Positions 1 to 11,601 of a stretch of 64,000 bases of DNA are shown here, piece after piece. This DNA is from Candidatus Cohnella colombiensis. Its GTDB lineage: Bacteria; Bacillota; Bacilli; Paenibacillales; Paenibacillaceae. The stretch's first letter is position 1; every line of letters starts with the position of its first letter. Made by a program: the position numbers and the translations under genes. The stretch covers positions 1-64,000 of the forward strand of contig CP119317.1 in assembly GCA_029203125.1 (NCBI GenBank), written 5' to 3'. Below the pieces are notes generated by a model that worked only from the letters and a program-made list of their open reading frames with translations, was not told where the DNA came from and searched no databases.

Positions 1-127
1 AGTTTTTGCACCTTGAAAACTGGATAACGAAACAAAGCGCGAATTAAGAAATCATCTTATAGCTGAGATGTGTTGAATCGTGACGACCGAACATTAGCCT
101 TGCGGCTAACGTTAGCGGATCGCACGT
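1..127 (+). other. 16S-23S internal transcribed spacer (3' part)
   Basis: This is the last part of the spacer leading into the 23S gene. It contains the CCTTGAAAACTGGATAACG block typical of Bacillales rRNA spacers. Positions 5-54 are almost fully complementary to 3076-3124 downstream of the 23S gene, so the two can pair into the processing stalk that brings the 23S ends together. The 16S gene is outside the window. No tRNA lies in this visible part. Confidence 0.85.
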
Positions 128-3056
<2,929 letters not shown>

Positions 3057-3253
3057 TAATTTCAACACTTCCGCAAGATGATCTTATTTCACCGCTTTGT
3101 TTCGTATCCAGTTTTCAGGGCGCAAGCCTGCAAATCATTGCTTTGCAATGACTGCAGACTCGCGGGTCGTGACGATTTCATCGCACGATGGCGCAAGCTC
3201 TGTATCAAGTTATTTGGTACGTTCGGACTTGTCCGAATCGTCCAGGTTTATGT
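3057..3253 (+). other. 23S-tRNA spacer with processing stem, no 5S rRNA
   Basis: The first 70 bases hold the 3' arm of the 23S processing stalk (3076-3124, complementary to 5-54). The remainder contains small hairpins, for example TTCGGAC/GTCCGAA at 3224-3239. I looked for a 5S gene here, since 16S-23S-5S is the normal order, and found none: nothing resembles the conserved 5S core and the space is too short after the stalk. The spacer then runs directly into tRNA-Met. Confidence 0.7.
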
Positions 3254-3330
3254 GGCGGTGTAGCTCAGCTGGCTAGAGCATTCGGTTCATACCCGGAGGG
3301 TCGGGGGTTCAAGTCCCTTCGCCGCTACCA
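3254..3330 (+). tRNA. tRNA-Met (CAT), elongator
   Basis: This is a 77-nt cloverleaf with acceptor stem GGCGGTG/CGCCGCT, anticodon loop TTCATAC (anticodon CAT) and an encoded CCA. The acceptor and anticodon stems match the elongator type: the run of three G-C pairs that marks initiator tRNA is absent from the anticodon stem. It is the first tRNA of a six-gene cluster that is probably co-transcribed with the rRNA. Confidence 0.95.
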
Positions 3331-3348
3331 TTACCTTTAATATCCCAT

Positions 3349-3424
3349 GGAGGCTTAGCTCAGCTGGGAGAGCATCTGCCTTACAAGCAGAGGGTCGGCG
3401 GTTCGATCCCGTCAGCCTCCACCA
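3349..3424 (+). tRNA. tRNA-Val (TAC)
   Basis: This is a 76-nt cloverleaf with acceptor GGAGGCT/AGCCTCC, anticodon stem TCTGC/GCAGA, loop CTTACAA (anticodon TAC) and an encoded CCA. Confidence 0.95.
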
Positions 3425-3433
3425 TCTTATCTT

Positions 3434-3510
3434 GGAGCTGTGGTGTAGTGGCCTAACATGCCTGCCTGTCACGCAGGAGACCGCGGGTTCGAATCCCGTC
3501 AGCTCCGCCA
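3434..3510 (+). tRNA. tRNA-Asp (GTC)
   Basis: This is a 77-nt cloverleaf with acceptor GGAGCTG/CAGCTCC, anticodon loop CTGTCAC (anticodon GTC), discriminator G as usual for Asp, and an encoded CCA. Confidence 0.95.
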
Positions 3511-3530
3511 TTTTTTTATTTACACGGTAT

Positions 3531-3606
3531 GGCTCGATAGCTCAGCTGGTAGAGCAGAGGACTGAAAATCCTCGTGTCGGCGGTTCGATTCCGTCTCGAG
3601 CCACCA
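3531..3606 (+). tRNA. tRNA-Phe (GAA)
   Basis: This is a 76-nt cloverleaf with acceptor GGCTCGA/TCGAGCC, anticodon loop CTGAAAA (anticodon GAA) and an encoded CCA. Confidence 0.95.
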
Positions 3607-3619
3607 TTTTTTTCATCGT

Positions 3620-3703
3620 GGAGGCTTAGCGAAGTGGCCAAACGCGGCAGACTGTAAATCTGTTCCTCACGGTTCGGTGGTTCAAATCCATCAGCCTCCA
3701 CCA
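3620..3703 (+). tRNA. tRNA-Tyr (GTA)
   Basis: This is an 84-nt class II tRNA with a long variable arm, acceptor GGAGGCT/AGCCTCC, anticodon loop CTGTAAA (anticodon GTA) and an encoded CCA. Confidence 0.95.
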
Positions 3704-3710
3704 TTTGTAC

Positions 3711-3786
3711 GAGCCATTAGCTCAGTTGGTAGAGCACCTGACTTTTAATCAGGGTGTCGTAGGTTCGAGTCCTACATGGCTCACCA
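3711..3786 (+). tRNA. tRNA-Lys (TTT)
   Basis: This is a 76-nt cloverleaf with acceptor GAGCCAT/ATGGCTC, anticodon loop CTTTTAA (anticodon TTT) and an encoded CCA. It is the last tRNA before the cluster terminator. Confidence 0.95.
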
Positions 3787-3801
3787 TTCAAACAAACCAA
3801 G

Positions 3802-3827
3802 CAGACGATTACTCGTCTGTTTTTTTG
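3802..3827 (+). terminator. Rho-independent terminator of the rRNA-tRNA operon
   Basis: A 7-bp stem CAGACGA/TCGTCTG with a 4-base loop is followed directly by seven T residues, 15 bases after tRNA-Lys. Confidence 0.9.
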
Positions 3828-3926
3828 TATTTAACCAAAGCAATAAACTCCTGAGATCATTTTGAATGAGCATGCACGTTTGAGGTTACGTTAAGTGCAC
3901 TAGCTAAAAACGGGGGTTATCTCGCC

Positions 3927-4874
3927 TTGGTGTACATAGTTGCAATGGTAATCGCTTTTATGATTGTAATGTTTATCGTTCCAATTGTACGTAAAGTGGC
4001 TCTTAAGGTAGGCTTTGTCGACCGACCTACAAAACGTAAAATACACGCTACACCTATTCCATTGTCAGGAGGTGTGGCTATTTTTATTGGTGTCACAATC
4101 ACGATCTGGTTATTTATGGATCACTTCACACTATTCCGAACGATTTTACTAGGTGGATTAATGTTGTTAGTCGTTGGATTGATCGATGATGGTTACAAAT
4201 CGAAAGGCAAGGAATTTCCAGTATGGCCGAGGTTAATCATTTACATTGCTGTTGCATTTATACCTGTTTGGCAGGGGATCGCAATCCAAGGTATCTCATC
4301 TCCATCCTCTGCAGCTATGATAATATTCTCACCAGCAGTGAGTATAGTTGTTACCGTTGTTTGGGTATTCGCATTAATTAATATGCTGAATTTTATTGAT
4401 GGGATGGATGGTCTAGCGTCGGGAGTATGTGTGCTTTCCTCGCTGACGCTTTTTGTTGCAGCGCTTATTGGCAATCAGTCAGAAACAGCAATAGTTGCAA
4501 TTGTGCTTGCGGGCTCATGCCTTGCTTTTCTCGCATACAATTTCCATCCTGCACGAATTTTTATGGGAGATGCTGGAGCAACTTTCCTCGGATATACGTT
4601 AGCTGTAACCGCAATTGAAGGTGCATTCAAAGGGGCAACATTACTTTCTTTATTCGTACCTTTACTTGCACTAGGTGTTCCGATTATGGATACGATCATT
4701 GTATTCACACGCAGACTGCTTTCTGGGAAGGGCTTGCATCACGCAGATAATCTCCATACGCACCATAGTTTAATGAAATGGGGGCTGACTCAGGTACAGA
4801 CGGTTTCATTTTTATATTTGATTGCTACGGTGTTTTCTCTATTGTCAATTGTAGTGATGCTGGTGCTTCGTTAA
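3927..4874 (+). CDS. tagO: WecA/TagO-family undecaprenyl-phosphate N-acetylglucosaminyl-1-phosphate transferase
   Basis: This is a polytopic membrane enzyme of the MraY/WecA/TagO family, which transfers a phospho-amino-sugar from UDP to undecaprenyl phosphate to begin wall teichoic acid or another glycan. Family motifs are in order: the acidic pair in LIDD (residues 85-88), NFIDGMDG (155-162), the FMGDAG loop (212-217) and a His-rich segment near residues 258-266. At 315 residues it is a little shorter than B. subtilis TagO. The chosen start is TTG at 3927 behind GGGGGT; GTG at 3930 is possible. It stands alone between the tRNA terminator and the next gene. TagO rather than WecA is inferred from the Gram-positive setting only. 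Confidence 0.82.
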   Translation: MVYIVAMVIAFMIVMFIVPIVRKVALKVGFVDRPTKRKIHATPIPLSGGVAIFIGVTITIWLFMDHFTLFRTILLGGLMLLVVGLIDDGYKSKGKEFPVWPRLIIYIAVAFIPVWQGIAIQGISSPSSAAMIIFSPAVSIVVTVVWVFALINMLNFIDGMDGLASGVCVLSSLTLFVAALIGNQSETAIVAIVLAGSCLAFLAYNFHPARIFMGDAGATFLGYTLAVTAIEGAFKGATLLSLFVPLLALGVPIMDTIIVFTRRLLSGKGLHHADNLHTHHSLMKWGLTQVQTVSFLYLIATVFSLLSIVVMLVLR

Positions 4875-4957
4875 AGACAAACTCACCCTTGAGATCTTCA
4901 AATATGGTACAATGCGCATAATAGAATGCATCCTCAAGGGGTAAGGAGTACACCGCT

Positions 4958-6052
4958 ATGAATAAAAGCAGTCTGCTCAAGCTAGAGCAGCTACTTGGTG
5001 CGTCTGTCGTTACCAACGTGCTGACCATGGAGCAATGGGAAAAAGATGGTGGTAAGCGCAAACCAGCAGTCGGAGATATTCTTATACGCGAGCCTGGTTT
5101 TAGCATAGTAACAAAGATAGGAAGTTTGGATTTACATACGATAGATGCACCAGTGAAACTGACTCCGCTTGAGATGGAACTTATGAGTTGGGCAGTTCAA
5201 CAAAATTCATCTCGTTCTTCAACATCTAGCACATCAGACATTGAGAGACAGGCGCGCAAACTGGGAGAATGGATCCAACAGTCGGTAAGTGCAGGAGAAT
5301 GGCGAGCTGAAATTCCAGTGCAAATGGAGTTGACCAATCGTTTGTTCGACGGGATGATTCCATTTGTGCTCTCATGTGAGCAAGTGGAAGACAAGGAACC
5401 TACCTACACTGAGCTTGAGAAAACCATTCGCACCTTCATTGCAGATGAAACATTGCTTATACCGCTTCGTGATCATGAATGGCTGATTTTAACGACGGAT
5501 CGTCTTCTTATGGAAGCCGAGCTTGATGGGGATGATGTTCTTGGTCACGATGAGACCAAAGAAGTATTATCTTCATTGGCTGAAGGATTGTACAATCTGT
5601 TCACAAGTGAATGGGGTGGAGAATGCCACATTGCGGTTGGAGAACCGATGATTCCGTCAGAAAATATCGTTCGCATTGTAAGCACGTTGCGCGAAACGAC
5701 CTTCCTTGGACGTAAATTCCATGTCGGGATGCATGTGCATCTTCCATGGCTCGTTCACTTAGAACGATTGCTTAGTGGAATTCCTGAACTTGTTCGTTCT
5801 AGGTTTGTGGAAGAGATGATGGGTAGGCCTGATCTATTTACAGATTCTGAGACGGTTTCCACACTAGATGCTTTTTTCTCCATGGATTGCAACGTGAGTG
5901 AGACAGCCAAAAAATTATATATTCATCGCAATACATTGCTATATCGTCTGGATAAGATAAAGAACGAGGCAGGTTTAGATGTTCGTTCGTTTAATGATGC
6001 GGTATTGGTTCGAATTTTGCTCCTTTTGTACAAAGTTACGAAAAGGAAATGA
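4958..6052 (+). CDS. PucR-type helix-turn-helix transcriptional regulator
   Basis: This is a 364-residue predicted cytoplasmic DNA-binding protein. The C-terminal 60 residues form the PucR/CdaR-type helix-turn-helix, with the segment CNVSETAKKLYIHRNTLLYR followed by LDKI, which is the usual recognition pattern. The N-terminal 300 residues carry no motif I recognise and presumably sense a signal. The start ATG sits behind AAGGAG. The gene lies 89 bases upstream of the sugar-ABC ATPase gene in the same direction, so a role in carbohydrate uptake control is plausible but unproven. The family is clear; ligand and targets are unknown. Confidence 0.8.
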   Translation: MNKSSLLKLEQLLGASVVTNVLTMEQWEKDGGKRKPAVGDILIREPGFSIVTKIGSLDLHTIDAPVKLTPLEMELMSWAVQQNSSRSSTSSTSDIERQARKLGEWIQQSVSAGEWRAEIPVQMELTNRLFDGMIPFVLSCEQVEDKEPTYTELEKTIRTFIADETLLIPLRDHEWLILTTDRLLMEAELDGDDVLGHDETKEVLSSLAEGLYNLFTSEWGGECHIAVGEPMIPSENIVRIVSTLRETTFLGRKFHVGMHVHLPWLVHLERLLSGIPELVRSRFVEEMMGRPDLFTDSETVSTLDAFFSMDCNVSETAKKLYIHRNTLLYRLDKIKNEAGLDVRSFNDAVLVRILLLLYKVTKRK

Positions 6053-6141
6053 ATTTTTTGTACGGTTTGTGCATAGTCTTTCGCTGGGCAGTGAGTTAAG
6101 ATATTAATGTACCTTCAAACGAGTTTTAGGGGGAAATTATA

Positions 6142-7266
6142 ATGGCTGGTGTACGTTTAGAGAATATTTATAAGAAGTATCCTGGATCCGACAAAGCATC
6201 CGTTACTGATTTTAGCTTGGACATCGAAGACAAGGAGTTTCTTGTACTTGTAGGTCCATCCGGTTGCGGTAAGTCGACTACACTGCGTATGATCGCAGGT
6301 CTTGAAGAAATTTCCGAAGGTAAGCTATATATTGGCGACCGCGTCGTAAACGACGTAGCTCCGAAAGATCGCGATATCGCGATGGTTTTCCAATCATACG
6401 CCTTGTATCCTCATATGAACGTTTACCAAAACATGGCATTCGGTTTGAAATTGCGTAAATTCCGCAAAGACGAAATCGATCGTCGTGTACGTGAAGCAGC
6501 TCGCACGCTGGAAATCGAGCATTTGCTCGATCGTAAGCCTAAGGCTCTTTCCGGGGGTCAACGTCAACGTGTTGCTCTAGGACGCGCAATCGTTCGTGAA
6601 CCACAAGTGTTCTTGATGGATGAGCCTCTTTCTAACTTGGATGCTAAGCTTCGTACACAAATGCGTGCGAACATCTCCAAATTGATGAAGCGTCTTGAGA
6701 CGACTTGTATCTATGTAACGCATGACCAAACAGAAGCAATGACAATGGGTGACCGTATCGTTGTTATGAAAGACGGATTCATTCAACAAGCTGCTACACC
6801 AGAAGTGCTCTATAACCACCCTACGAACTTGTTCGTAGCTGGCTTCATTGGCGCTCCTGCAATGAACTTCGTCACGGGTCAACTCGTTGAAGAAGGCGGA
6901 GCTGTTCGTTTCCGTGCTACAGGCTTCAACCTTGAATTGCCAGAAGGCAAAGCGAAGTCACTTCGTTCTAAAGGCTATATCGGTAAAGAAATCATTCTTG
7001 GTGTTCGTCCAGAAGATCTTCATGAAGAGCCAGTATTCCTTGAAGCATCGCCGAACAGCATCGTGAATGCAACGATCGAAGTTTCTGAAAACTTAGGTCA
7101 CGAAATGTTCCTTTACTTAAACGGTCTTGGCAAAGACAACATCATCGCTCGTGTAGACGGACGTTCCGGACTGCGCGAAAGCCAAAATGTGAAGCTCGCG
7201 ATCGATATGAACAAAATTCATATCTTCGATACAGAGTCTGAACTGAATGTGCTTGAAGGCGAATAA
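6142..7266 (+). CDS. msmX: MsmX/UgpC-type ATP-binding subunit for carbohydrate ABC importers
   Basis: This is the cytoplasmic ATPase that powers CUT1-type sugar importers. The nucleotide-binding domain shows Walker A GPSGCGKST (38-46), the Q-loop in VFQSYALYP, the LSGGQ signature (136-140), Walker B VFLMDE (156-161) and the switch His in YVTHDQTEAM. The C-terminal third (from about residue 235) is the TOBE/MalK regulatory region, and the length of 374 is normal. No permease or binding-protein gene is adjacent. In Bacillus, MsmX serves several importers whose operons lack an ATPase, and the permeases at 42734-44457 in this window are in that situation. The start follows AGGGGGAAA, and a terminator comes immediately after. 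Confidence 0.93.
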   Translation: MAGVRLENIYKKYPGSDKASVTDFSLDIEDKEFLVLVGPSGCGKSTTLRMIAGLEEISEGKLYIGDRVVNDVAPKDRDIAMVFQSYALYPHMNVYQNMAFGLKLRKFRKDEIDRRVREAARTLEIEHLLDRKPKALSGGQRQRVALGRAIVREPQVFLMDEPLSNLDAKLRTQMRANISKLMKRLETTCIYVTHDQTEAMTMGDRIVVMKDGFIQQAATPEVLYNHPTNLFVAGFIGAPAMNFVTGQLVEEGGAVRFRATGFNLELPEGKAKSLRSKGYIGKEIILGVRPEDLHEEPVFLEASPNSIVNATIEVSENLGHEMFLYLNGLGKDNIIARVDGRSGLRESQNVKLAIDMNKIHIFDTESELNVLEGE

Positions 7267-7278
7267 GATAAATAATCG

Positions 7279-7310
7279 AACCGTCTGACGATCTGTCAGG
7301 CGGTTTTCTT
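7279..7310 (+). terminator. Terminator after msmX
   Basis: A 10-bp stem ACCGTCTGAC/GTCAGGCGGT with a 5-base loop is followed by TTTTCTT. Confidence 0.8.
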
Positions 7311-7364
7311 ATGTGATGAAGCAACAGAGACAATCTTAATATTATAGAGACAAGGAGTAAGGGA

Positions 7365-8336
7365 ATGAAAAAATTTAGAATCGTTATGACAGGCTCAACA
7401 TGGCCAGATGCGTACAAGAAGCTACAAGAAAATTGCGTGATAAAGCAGTGGGAGGGTGAGGGGCCAATCCCCAGGGATCTCCTACTACAATGGCTCAATG
7501 ATGCTGATGGATTATTCAGCACGAACGACGTTAAAGTAGACGATGAATTACTTGCTGCTGCTCCTAATCTACGTGTCGTGGTGCAATCCTCTGTGGGTTA
7601 CGATAACATCGACATCTCTGCATGCACTCGTAGAGGGGTTCCCTTCGGTAATACACCAGGGGTATTGGTTGATGCAACCGCAGATTTAACATTTGGTATT
7701 CTCTTAACTGCAGTAAGACGTATTCATGAAGGTTGGGATATTGTCAAAAGTGGCAAATGGGCAACAGAGGGAGTGGGACATTTATTCGGACAAGATATGC
7801 AAGGGAAGACGCTCGGTATTGTAGGCATGGGAGCAATCGGAAGCGCTGTCTCTAAACGTGCAAGAGCCTTCGGTCTGAATGTGCTGTATTACAATCGGAC
7901 TAAGAGAAGTGATGAAGATATTTTGCAAGTGCAGTACGCTTCGCTAAATCAACTCTTGGAAAAATCAGATTTTGTCATCGCTCTAGTCCCCCTTTCAGAA
8001 CATAGTAGAGAGATGTTCGGCAAGGAACAGTTTGCTTTAATGAAACGAAGCGCATACTTTGTAAATGCAGCTAGAGGTGGAATTGTAAATACGGAAGCAC
8101 TTTATCAAGCGCTAGTGAATAAAGAAATTGCCTATGCGGCTTTGGACGTAACTGATCCTGAGCCGATCGGTGCGGATCACCCCTTACTTACGTTGCCTAA
8201 TATATTGATTACGCCTCATATTGGCAGTGCTACCTATGAGACGAGAAATCGGATGGCGAATTTGAGTGTAGATAATTTGCTTGCTGGTCTAAATGGTGTA
8301 GCAATGCCAGCTTGTGTTAATCCCATTCAAAAATAA
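7365..8336 (+). CDS. D-2-hydroxyacid dehydrogenase (glyoxylate/hydroxypyruvate reductase-like)
   Basis: This cytoplasmic NAD(P)-dependent dehydrogenase interconverts 2-keto and D-2-hydroxy acids. The Rossmann fingerprint GMGAIG is at 154-159. The catalytic Arg-Glu-His set is intact: R237 in NAARGGIV, E266 in DVTDPEPI and H285 in ITPHIGSAT. The length of 323 is standard. Overall form resembles glyoxylate/glycerate dehydrogenases (GyaR/GhrB group) more than phosphoglycerate dehydrogenase, since the ACT domain is absent. The precise substrate cannot be read from sequence. The start ATG lies behind AAGGAG, and the gene appears monocistronic between two operons. Confidence 0.85.
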   Translation: MKKFRIVMTGSTWPDAYKKLQENCVIKQWEGEGPIPRDLLLQWLNDADGLFSTNDVKVDDELLAAAPNLRVVVQSSVGYDNIDISACTRRGVPFGNTPGVLVDATADLTFGILLTAVRRIHEGWDIVKSGKWATEGVGHLFGQDMQGKTLGIVGMGAIGSAVSKRARAFGLNVLYYNRTKRSDEDILQVQYASLNQLLEKSDFVIALVPLSEHSREMFGKEQFALMKRSAYFVNAARGGIVNTEALYQALVNKEIAYAALDVTDPEPIGADHPLLTLPNILITPHIGSATYETRNRMANLSVDNLLAGLNGVAMPACVNPIQK

Positions 8337-8465
8337 AACAAGCAAAGGGAGTGTAAGTCAGAGGCGTTTATTGATCATGTCATGTGACATAATTAAAAGC
8401 TCTCATTGCTTTGTCTCCTTTTTTTCGATACGATAAAAAAAGCGAATGCTGAAAGGAGCTGTACG

Positions 8466-9398
8466 ATGGCTAAAAAAGTGAACGTATCCGAGCTCGTGCA
8501 GCAATTTCACCTGGAAATAATAGCAGGTGAGGATGGGCTGCGCCGTAAAATTGTAACTGACGATCTCAATCGTCCAGGTCTTGAAATGGCGGGTTATTTC
8601 AATTACTACCCAGCTGACCGTGCGCAAATGCTCGGTAGAACAGAGTTAGCGTTTCTTGAGACGCTGTCTAGCGAAGAGCGTCATGAGCGCATGATTAGAT
8701 TATGCGATGATGAAACGCCTTGTATCATAATTACGCGAGGGCTGCAAGCTCCTTCCGAGCTGATTGAAATTGCGAATGAAAGGCATATTCCTGTTCTGCG
8801 CAGCGGTGTCGCAACAACAATTCTTTTGAGCCGAATTACGAACTTCCTGGAGAAACGTCTTGCTCCTACAACGACAATTCATGGCGTTCTTGTCGATGTG
8901 TATGGCGTTGGGATGCTTATAACTGGTGGTAGCGGAATCGGGAAAAGCGAAACAGCACTAGAGCTTTTGAAGAGAGGACATCGATTAATCGCGGACGATG
9001 CTGTTGAAATTCGTCAAACGTCAGACAATCAACTCTATGGCAGTGCGCCAGAGCTTATTCGTCATTTGCTCGAAATTCGCGGTCTGGGAATTTTGAATGT
9101 AATGACATTATTCGGTGCAGGTGCTGTCCGAAATTCCACACATATTAGCTTGGTCGTGAAACTAGAGAATTGGCAGCAAGACAAGCAATATGATCGTCTC
9201 GGATTAGATGAAGATACGACTAAGATTATTGATACAGACGTACCGCTATTAACGGTCCCTGTACGTCCAGGCCGCAACTTAGCGGTCATTCTTGAAGTTG
9301 CTGCGATGAATTATCGGTTGAAACGGATGGGTTATAACGCTGCTCTACAATTTACGAACAAATTGACCGAAGCGATTGCTGAGGAAGAATATGAATAA
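8466..9398 (+). CDS. hprK: HPr kinase/phosphorylase
   Basis: This bifunctional enzyme phosphorylates and dephosphorylates Ser46 of HPr and so sets carbon catabolite control. The P-loop GGSGIGKS is at 154-161, preceded by the conserved IHG (His139), with the ADDAVEI strand after it and the signature region around EIRGLGILNV. The length of 310 equals that of B. subtilis HprK. I chose ATG 8466 because it has AAAGGAGC seven bases upstream; an in-frame codon at 8406 would add 20 unrelated residues. It heads hprK-lgt-ppaX-yvoF as in Bacillus. A substrate HPr-family protein is encoded at 30608. Confidence 0.96.
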   Translation: MAKKVNVSELVQQFHLEIIAGEDGLRRKIVTDDLNRPGLEMAGYFNYYPADRAQMLGRTELAFLETLSSEERHERMIRLCDDETPCIIITRGLQAPSELIEIANERHIPVLRSGVATTILLSRITNFLEKRLAPTTTIHGVLVDVYGVGMLITGGSGIGKSETALELLKRGHRLIADDAVEIRQTSDNQLYGSAPELIRHLLEIRGLGILNVMTLFGAGAVRNSTHISLVVKLENWQQDKQYDRLGLDEDTTKIIDTDVPLLTVPVRPGRNLAVILEVAAMNYRLKRMGYNAALQFTNKLTEAIAEEEYE

Positions 9399-9417
9399 CA
9401 ACTGATGGAGGATGAGT

Positions 9418-10458
9418 ATGTACTATTCATTGATTAATCCGGTTGCATTCCAAATCGGATCATTACCGGTACATTGGTACGGGATGATCTTAGGTTTTGG
9501 TGCCTTTGCCGGATTATTGCTTGCGATTCAAGAAGGCAAACGTTTCGGAGTATCAGCCGACTTCTTCTTAGATTTGCTCTTGTTTGGGGTACCCTCTGCA
9601 ATTATTGTTGCGCGAATTTATTATGTTGCTTTCAAATGGGGATATTACTCTAAGCACCCGGGCGAGATCATTCAGATTTGGGCAGGCGGAATTGCAATTT
9701 ACGGGGCATTAATTGGCGCACTTCTGTGCGGATTTTTCTACATAAGAGCTAAAGGTTATTCCTTCTGGCGGATCGCTGACATCTGCGCTCCATCGCTTCT
9801 AATCGGTCAGATGATTGGACGTTGGGGTAACTTCGTCAATCAAGAAGCATATGGCGGACCAACGACGGAAACTTTTTTGCGCGATTCACTGCACTTGCCA
9901 TCTTTTATCGTTAATCAGATGAATGTAGAGGGCACCTTTCATCATCCCACTTTCCTTTATGAATCGTTGTGGAGCTTAGTAGGTCTTGTCATCCTGTTCG
10001 TTATTCGTCGTCGTAATTTCTTGCGTGCAGGAGAACAACTCATTACGTATTTCATTTGGTATTCGATTGGGCGCTTCTTTATCGAAGCATTGCGTACAGA
10101 CAGTCTTGCATTCCAAGGACCAGACTGGCTTGCTTCTCTTGTTAACGGTATATGGACGCCAATGACGGCTGTGTTTGAGCAAGGAAGTCTGAATGCTGCA
10201 GAAGGCAACATTCGCATTTCGCAGCTATTAGCGCTACTAATTGTTATTGCTGGTATTGTACTTATTATCGTTCGTCGTCAGCGGGGTTGGGCGAAAGAAC
10301 GTTACGTTGATCCACTTGTGAATGTAAAGCTGAAAGCCAAAGAAGAAACAGATACAACAAAAGAAACAAAAGACGTTCAAAAACAACAAGAAATAAAAGA
10401 AGTACAAGAAACGGAGACAACAAAGAATGACAACACAGAGCGACAAAATAATGAATAA
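9418..10458 (+). CDS. lgt: Prolipoprotein diacylglyceryl transferase
   Basis: This integral membrane enzyme attaches diacylglycerol to the lipobox cysteine of prelipoproteins such as those at 22542 and 44538. It begins NPVAFQIGSLPVHWYGM as Lgt proteins do and carries the signature GRWGNFVNQE with its essential Arg, Asn and Glu, plus about seven membrane segments. ATG 9418 is preferred over 9412 because the GGAGG at 9407-9411 is correctly spaced only for 9418. The last 40 residues form a hydrophilic tail rich in Lys, Glu and Thr that is absent from most Lgt proteins. The gene overlaps ppaX by 32 bases. Confidence 0.95.
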   Translation: MYYSLINPVAFQIGSLPVHWYGMILGFGAFAGLLLAIQEGKRFGVSADFFLDLLLFGVPSAIIVARIYYVAFKWGYYSKHPGEIIQIWAGGIAIYGALIGALLCGFFYIRAKGYSFWRIADICAPSLLIGQMIGRWGNFVNQEAYGGPTTETFLRDSLHLPSFIVNQMNVEGTFHHPTFLYESLWSLVGLVILFVIRRRNFLRAGEQLITYFIWYSIGRFFIEALRTDSLAFQGPDWLASLVNGIWTPMTAVFEQGSLNAAEGNIRISQLLALLIVIAGIVLIIVRRQRGWAKERYVDPLVNVKLKAKEETDTTKETKDVQKQQEIKEVQETETTKNDNTERQNNE

Positions 10459-11113
10459 ACGCATTACAACGGTTCTCTTTGATTTAGATGGAACGATTGT
10501 GGATACCAATGAATTGATTATTCAATCGTTCATGTATGCTTTAAATGGAATTGTACCGGAAAGCTTCGGAAGAGAGCATATCATTCCGAGCATGGGGCAG
10601 CCTTTGACTTCACAGCTTCAGGAGTTTTCTGGTCGTGAACAAGTTGATGATTTAACTGTACTGTATCGGGAGTACAACTTGAAGCATCATGACGAAATGG
10701 TAGCATTGTTCGCTGGAGTTGCGGAAGTGATTCCAGCGCTCAGACAAGCGGGTTTGCGTGTTGGCATCGTGACAACTAAGATGCGTGCTACAACAATACG
10801 AGCACTTAAGTTGCTGGGTATATACGAATATATTGAAACGATAGTGACGATTGAAGATGTGGAGCACCCGAAACCACACGCAGAGCCCGTTGCGAAAGCG
10901 ATCACAGCACTAGGTGTGGAACCGGCTGCTACTATGATGGTTGGGGATAGTACGGTGGACATGCAGTCTGCAACTGCGGCTGGAGCAATACCGGTTGGTG
11001 TGGCATGGTCGCTCAAAGGGGCAGACATACTGAAAGAAGCAGGCGCAGCTCATGTTATTGATGAGATGACAGATCTGCTCAACTTAGTTGGAATTGAGGG
11101 TGTCAGCCGTTGA
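10427..11113 (+). CDS. ppaX: Pyrophosphatase PpaX (HAD family)
   Basis: This cytoplasmic HAD-superfamily hydrolase in Bacillus degrades the pyrophosphate released when HprK dephosphorylates HPr-Ser-P by phosphorolysis. Motif I is FDLDGTIVD with nucleophile D19 and D21. Motif II lies in GIVTTKMR, motif III lysine in EDVEHPKP, and motif IV is GDSTVD. Its length is 228 residues. It starts inside the lgt tail, which implies translational coupling, and its stop overlaps the TTG start of the next gene. The position between lgt and yvoF matches B. subtilis and supports the name. Confidence 0.92.
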   Translation: MTTQSDKIMNKRITTVLFDLDGTIVDTNELIIQSFMYALNGIVPESFGREHIIPSMGQPLTSQLQEFSGREQVDDLTVLYREYNLKHHDEMVALFAGVAEVIPALRQAGLRVGIVTTKMRATTIRALKLLGIYEYIETIVTIEDVEHPKPHAEPVAKAITALGVEPAATMMVGDSTVDMQSATAAGAIPVGVAWSLKGADILKEAGAAHVIDEMTDLLNLVGIEGVSR

Positions 11114-11592
11114 GAGACGTCGAGCGGTATCCGGTAGAAGGACCGAATGCGCTATGGCAAGTATATCGTACCGTATCGCGCTTCAAAGCGGTTCGCAACT
11201 TCATATTCATTCAGGTTGCGCGATACTGTCCTAGCCTTCCATTGAAAAATTGGATCTATCGTCGAGTGCTTGGGATGAAAGTGGGCAAGACGACTTCGTT
11301 CGCGCTTATGGTGATGGTAGATGTGTTTTTCCCTGAGCGCATTTCGATAGGAGACAATTCGATTATCGGCTACAACTCTACGTTGCTCACGCATGAATAT
11401 CTCATTAAGGAATATAGACTAGGCAACATAGTCATCGGGTCCAATGTGATGATTGGTGCCAATGTAACGATATTACCGGGTGTGACAATCGGAGATGGTG
11501 CTGTCGTTGCTGCTGGATCAGTTGTACATAAAGATGTTGCAGCGGAAACCTTTGTCGGAGGTAATCCGATTCAGGTAATCGAACGCAGATAG
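11110..11592 (+). CDS. yvoF: YvoF-like acyltransferase (left-handed beta-helix)
   Basis: This 160-residue predicted acetyltransferase has the hexapeptide-repeat fold. Repeats such as IGDNSIIG, IGSNVMIGANVTILPGV and IGDGAVVAAGSVV run from about residue 80 to 145, and a catalytic-type His occurs in LLTHEYL. It resembles maltose/galactoside O-acetyltransferases and B. subtilis YvoF, which holds the same place after ppaX. The start is TTG at 11110, overlapping the ppaX TGA. The acceptor is unknown, and its role in the HprK operon has not been defined in any family member I know of. Confidence 0.85.
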   Translation: MRDVERYPVEGPNALWQVYRTVSRFKAVRNFIFIQVARYCPSLPLKNWIYRRVLGMKVGKTTSFALMVMVDVFFPERISIGDNSIIGYNSTLLTHEYLIKEYRLGNIVIGSNVMIGANVTILPGVTIGDGAVVAAGSVVHKDVAAETFVGGNPIQVIERR

Positions 11593-11601
11593 GGGTTAAT
11601 C

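Noticed and set aside
3287..3704. Open frames across the tRNA cluster with peptides like GLEPPTLRV or GSNRRPSA
   Set aside because: These are the well-known false proteins produced by reading through tRNA genes; the DNA is fully explained by tRNAs.
9412..9417. lgt start at ATG 9412
   Set aside because: It abuts the GGAGG ribosome site at 9407-9411; ATG 9418 is correctly spaced and gives the usual Lgt N terminus.
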